Below are positions 60,501-64,000 of a DNA stretch of 64,000 nt, in pieces. Below the pieces are notes generated by a model. It saw only the letters and a program-made list of their open reading frames with translations. It was not told where the DNA came from and did not search any database. Every line of letters begins with the position of its first letter. The first letter of the stretch is position 1. This stretch comes from Hymenolepis diminuta (lineage: Eukaryota; Platyhelminthes; Cestoda; Cyclophyllidea; Hymenolepididae). The translations under genes were made by a program, and so were the position numbers. The DNA lies in NCBI GenBank assembly GCA_900708905.1, contig CAADRB010000005.1, positions 2,137,689 to 2,201,688 on the forward strand, written 5' to 3'.

Positions 60501-63204
60501 TTTACAAAGCTAAAGGAGTTAGAAAAGATCCCACTTACTATAGAAGAAGGAAATGGTTTACATCATGGATATCGAGCTGGAGGAGTCCGACGTTATGAAT
60601 GACATTCTGAAATGTGTCTTTTCAGCCACTTTTGGTTTTAATAATACTTATAATAATATGAAATTGGGAACTGGAAATTCTTGGTGACCTTTTTGTCCGA
60701 GGAACAGTGATTTTAAAAACAATGCAAGCTTATTGCCTTCTTTTCTGCAAACCTTCGCATAAAGTTTGAATTAAAATTATTTTCTGATCCAGTCCTTTAG
60801 TTCAGTTAGTTGAGTCATAGTAGCAGCAACAGACAGCAGATTATTTAAGTTATTGTTTAAATCAAACGTACCCAACTCAGCGTTAAGTGGTTGCCAAATT
60901 GATAAAGGCAAATACATTTATTTCACTTGACTTGACATGAAGAATTTGTGCATAAGCAGTCGGGGTTTTAAACAGTTTTTTACCCCTTAAAAGTGAAGAT
61001 TTTACTTCTTCTGAATACTTCAAATTCTACTTCGCTTTTGAAAAGTGGAAATATCCGGAAAAAATAATGATATTCCTTCACATTTTCCCCTAATAAAGTT
61101 TTGCGACGAAGTTTTTGGATGGAAATTACTGTCTGGAAAATAAATGTGTTTGCCAATGTTGAAAAAAATGCTGAAAACGGAAACTAATTTCGTAATGATT
61201 TTTAAAATTCGAATTGGACTCTCTCATTTTACCTTCTCAGCTTATTCTTCTGGTGTGGCTGGAAGATCGGGAGCATTCAAAACTATAAATTCTGTTATTT
61301 CTATATTCATTAAATTACATTTGATAATTTCTAAATTCAATAATTCAGTCAATAAAATTCTATACTTTACCTTTATGGCTAATTCGACTAATTTAAGACA
61401 GTATAAAGTTAGGGGTCTCAAAGTCAAATCAATATTTTCTTATACAAACCCTCTATGATACAAATAGTGAAATGGCCAGAATTTTATAAAATTAAACACT
61501 AATGTAGCATAATGTTACTAATTAGTTCACTGGAATGTATTTATGTTGGGTTAACTTTGTTGAATCTCTTGTATAAATTAAGTCGTTCAATGTTTGTTTA
61601 ATTAATAGATAAAAAAGGGGACTTATTTCAATAAAAGAAGTATTTTTTTGTTTATTCCTCTTCCTCATGTAATATGAACCCCATGGGAATAAAAATTTTT
61701 GTTTTATTTCATTAGACTTTAATGGGAATTTACCTTATGGACAGACCAAATTCTAACTGAATTCAAATAGAGCTTAATAGAATTACTAATGAAATTAAGA
61801 GGTTCAATTGTTAGTTATTTTTTTGCTGAATTGGATCATTCTACCCCCTCAACCTTGGGAAGAAAAATTGAATTAAATTGGCGGGACTGATAATTGTAAT
61901 TAAAAGTCGGTCATTATGCAATGGAAATCGTAGAAAATGCATTGCTGTAATCCGACGACGATTAACGAAATGGAAATTTTGGAATGCGAACTATTCATTT
62001 ATTAACCACCGTACAACAGGAACTCAAAAATCTAATGACCACTTGATACTTTGATATTGATCACAGCAGCTTGCTGACTCCCTCTCCTTCACCGTTTATT
62101 GGACCCCTCTGTTAACCGATTTCGGTTGCTTCCCACAACTTAAAAGTGTAAGATTTTTTGCATTGTTGTTGGCAAAAATAATAAGGAATCCGTGTGACTT
62201 TTTTAAATAAAATTAATGCACAAATATTGGCATTTTCTTTATATTTTGAAATAATTTCTAAGAATTAGCAAAATCTCTCTTCAAAATTGTTTTGATTTGC
62301 TTCTCCTGAAAGACTTGTGGAATGGATTCTAAATATGACCTTAAACTAGACTGAGGACAACTTTTCTGACAGATTCCTTATTATCTCCGACTTTTATCAA
62401 TATATGTATATATATGTATCATTTATTTATATTATACTATTATTAATTATTTAACACAAATTCAATAGTAAGTTGTATAATTTCAATATGATCAGAACGA
62501 GTTATTGATGTACAGAACCAAAAATACTAATGAAATGAATATTAAATTCATATTCTTACACATGGTCACTTAACAAGGTGATAAGATGCCAACCTCGGTA
62601 GTAGGTTTTTTCCCAGTGTATTTTATGCAACCGATCAGTCTAATTTCAAAAGTACGCAAGTTTATTATTGATTGATTGCTACTGGTGGCGCTCAGGATAC
62701 ATTAGAGAATAGAATAAAACAAGAAGTAAACCTTTCTGTTTTTGCAAATAATCGCAAAATCATGAAATACTAATGATTGATGATTATTACTGTCAGCCAA
62801 AGGATGATAATCACGGCCGGCAGCAAAATTCCCATAAAGTGATTTGTGCACAAAAGAAACTAAGCTCATATTTATCGGTAAATGTCAGCTAACACTTTCC
62901 GATGATTTGGCCACCATTCACTTTATTTAGTGAAACTGATTCATCATCACATCGTCCAGTTTCGCCCGTGTAATATACCACCATTGTGCTAATTAATTGT
63001 TTGTTCTTGGCGTAATAAGTTTGTGTTAGCCGGTGTCAGATGTTAGTGTCTTACATTAACTAATCATGATTCCAGTTACAGTATTTGCTAGATGGCTTTG
63101 GTAACATTTTTTTATAAATGCAAACCTTTCAAGACTTAAGGTAACTTAATCATCATATAGTTTGATTAGTTTCTAAGGGCTAGCAGTTATCAACAACAAC
63201 GACA
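57506..63204. other. Intergenic, no gene seen
   Basis: AT-rich. An 8-bp perfect hairpin (ccattcct, 5-nt loop, aggaatgg) lies at 59166-59186. A moderately GC-rich patch at 59980-60320 has short open fragments without identity. Confidence 0.45.
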
Positions 63205-63445
63205 ATTCACGATAAGGATTCAAGAGGGTAAGAAGTAGATGAAGGATAGAGGAGATGAGAGGGAGGCGTAGGAGCTGGTAAATGACAAATTTGTGTCTGC
63301 CCTCCTCCTTTTACATGTATAAAAGACGCTTTTCATAGTTTCATAGAAAGAGGTAGCATAAACTGGTGAAATGGTTCCAGAAAGCGCTGCAGGGAAACTG
63401 AATCCCAGCAGGGCTTATCCGAGGTCCACTTAATTAGCTTTTCCA
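63205..63445 (+). repeat. Purine-rich dispersed repeat, long copy
   Basis: Same block order as 57298-57505: gatgagagggaggcgtagg, gctggtaaatgacaaat, tagcataaactggtg, ctgaatcccagcag, gtccacttaattagcttt. It carries a TATAAAAG near 63317 not seen in the other long copy. Confidence 0.7.
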
Positions 63446-64000
63446 GTAAATTAACAAAAGCCACTGTTTCTGACTATCTCGTGTTAAAATTAATAGAAAT
63501 ACCGATATTTCCTTTTTTAATAAATGTCAGCATATTTGAAGCGATTCACTCTGTTTAATTATTCATGATTTATTTTCTTTTAAGACAGTATTAAAAGGAC
63601 CTCAGGACATGGTTACACTATCGTGTTCTCTGAGATGATCAACCATGTTCCTTTCCGATGTTCTAGCTAATTCTTCGGCTAAGTGACCTAGGATTTCGGT
63701 TAACGGTTTAATATTACGTGCATCTCAGCTAGCGGTGGGAATCTGTAATCAAATACCATCATACGCCAAAGGAAATATAATATTCCTTCCTTTAGATGTT
63801 ATCATCAAATATGATTTCTAATAGTTTTATTAAATATTGTAATATAGGAATAATTCAAAAAGTTATCGTTTTGTACGCTTTGTATTTAAATTTAATAGGT
63901 AGAATTTGATATTTTATGGCGAATTTTTGTTGCGCATCAGATATTTTACGTTTTTTTTCCTTAGAACCAAATGGAAAAAGTTTACATGCTTCTCTTCCTA
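63446..64000. other. Intergenic, window edge
   Basis: No feature recognised. Confidence 0.5.

Noticed and set aside
1..64000. CRISPR arrays, bacterial defence or toxin systems, phage, rRNA genes, intact LINE/LTR/DNA transposase genes, spliced-leader RNA
   Set aside because: None of the expected repeats, motifs or ORFs were seen on either strand; the window is metazoan nuclear DNA.

Overview
This is nuclear DNA of an animal. It is AT-rich, its genes are split by GT-AG introns, and it shows no operon, Shine-Dalgarno or other bacterial signal. Introns as short as 35 to 83 bp sit beside introns of 2 to 9 kb, and the spaces between genes are long. Together with an invertebrate-type integrin alpha and a cilium/centrosome-type coiled-coil gene, this fits a parasitic flatworm (trematode or cestode) best. 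That assignment is an inference; no species-diagnostic sequence was recognised.

Two protein genes can be assembled exon by exon with matching splice phases. The first, on the + strand, encodes a long coiled-coil protein: 12 exons from 2252 to 21303, 755 visible residues, 5' end not found. Its C-terminal part resembles the CCDC170 family. The second, on the - strand, is a complete integrin alpha subunit without an I domain: 12 exons from 38661 down to 23161, about 1340 residues. It has a signal peptide, a beta-propeller with three Ca-binding loops, thigh/calf regions, a furin-type cleavage site, a transmembrane helix and the GFFKR tail. The two genes are convergent, with 1.86 kb between their stop codons. 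A likely integrin promoter with three closely spaced CCAAT boxes lies 200 to 240 bp upstream of its ATG.

Layout: 1-2251, upstream flank or intron; 2252-8117, first ten visible exons of the coiled-coil gene, the early ones packed with tiny introns; 8118-21082, one exon and two large introns. The last intron (9.1 kb) holds a near-perfect 280-bp inverted repeat around a 1.2-kb spacer with a possible cysteine-rich exon on the - strand. 21304-23160 is the 3'-to-3' interval. 23161-38661 is the integrin alpha gene. 38662-39000 is its promoter region. 39000-64000 is mostly AT-rich intergenic DNA with no intact gene; it holds two coding-like but broken islands (39.8-41.2 kb on +, 56.65-57.2 kb on -), one tRNA-Gly-like SINE head or tRNA relic, and several copies of a purine-rich dispersed repeat.

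The two genes do not obviously work in one pathway. The integrin alpha chain would pair with a beta chain at the cell surface to bind extracellular matrix; the coiled-coil protein is probably cytoskeletal or centrosomal. No bacterial-type defence system, CRISPR array, virus or intact autonomous transposon was found. The most unusual items are the recently homogenised inverted repeat with its cysteine-rich spacer ORF, the 35-bp intron, and the unidentified broken coding islands.
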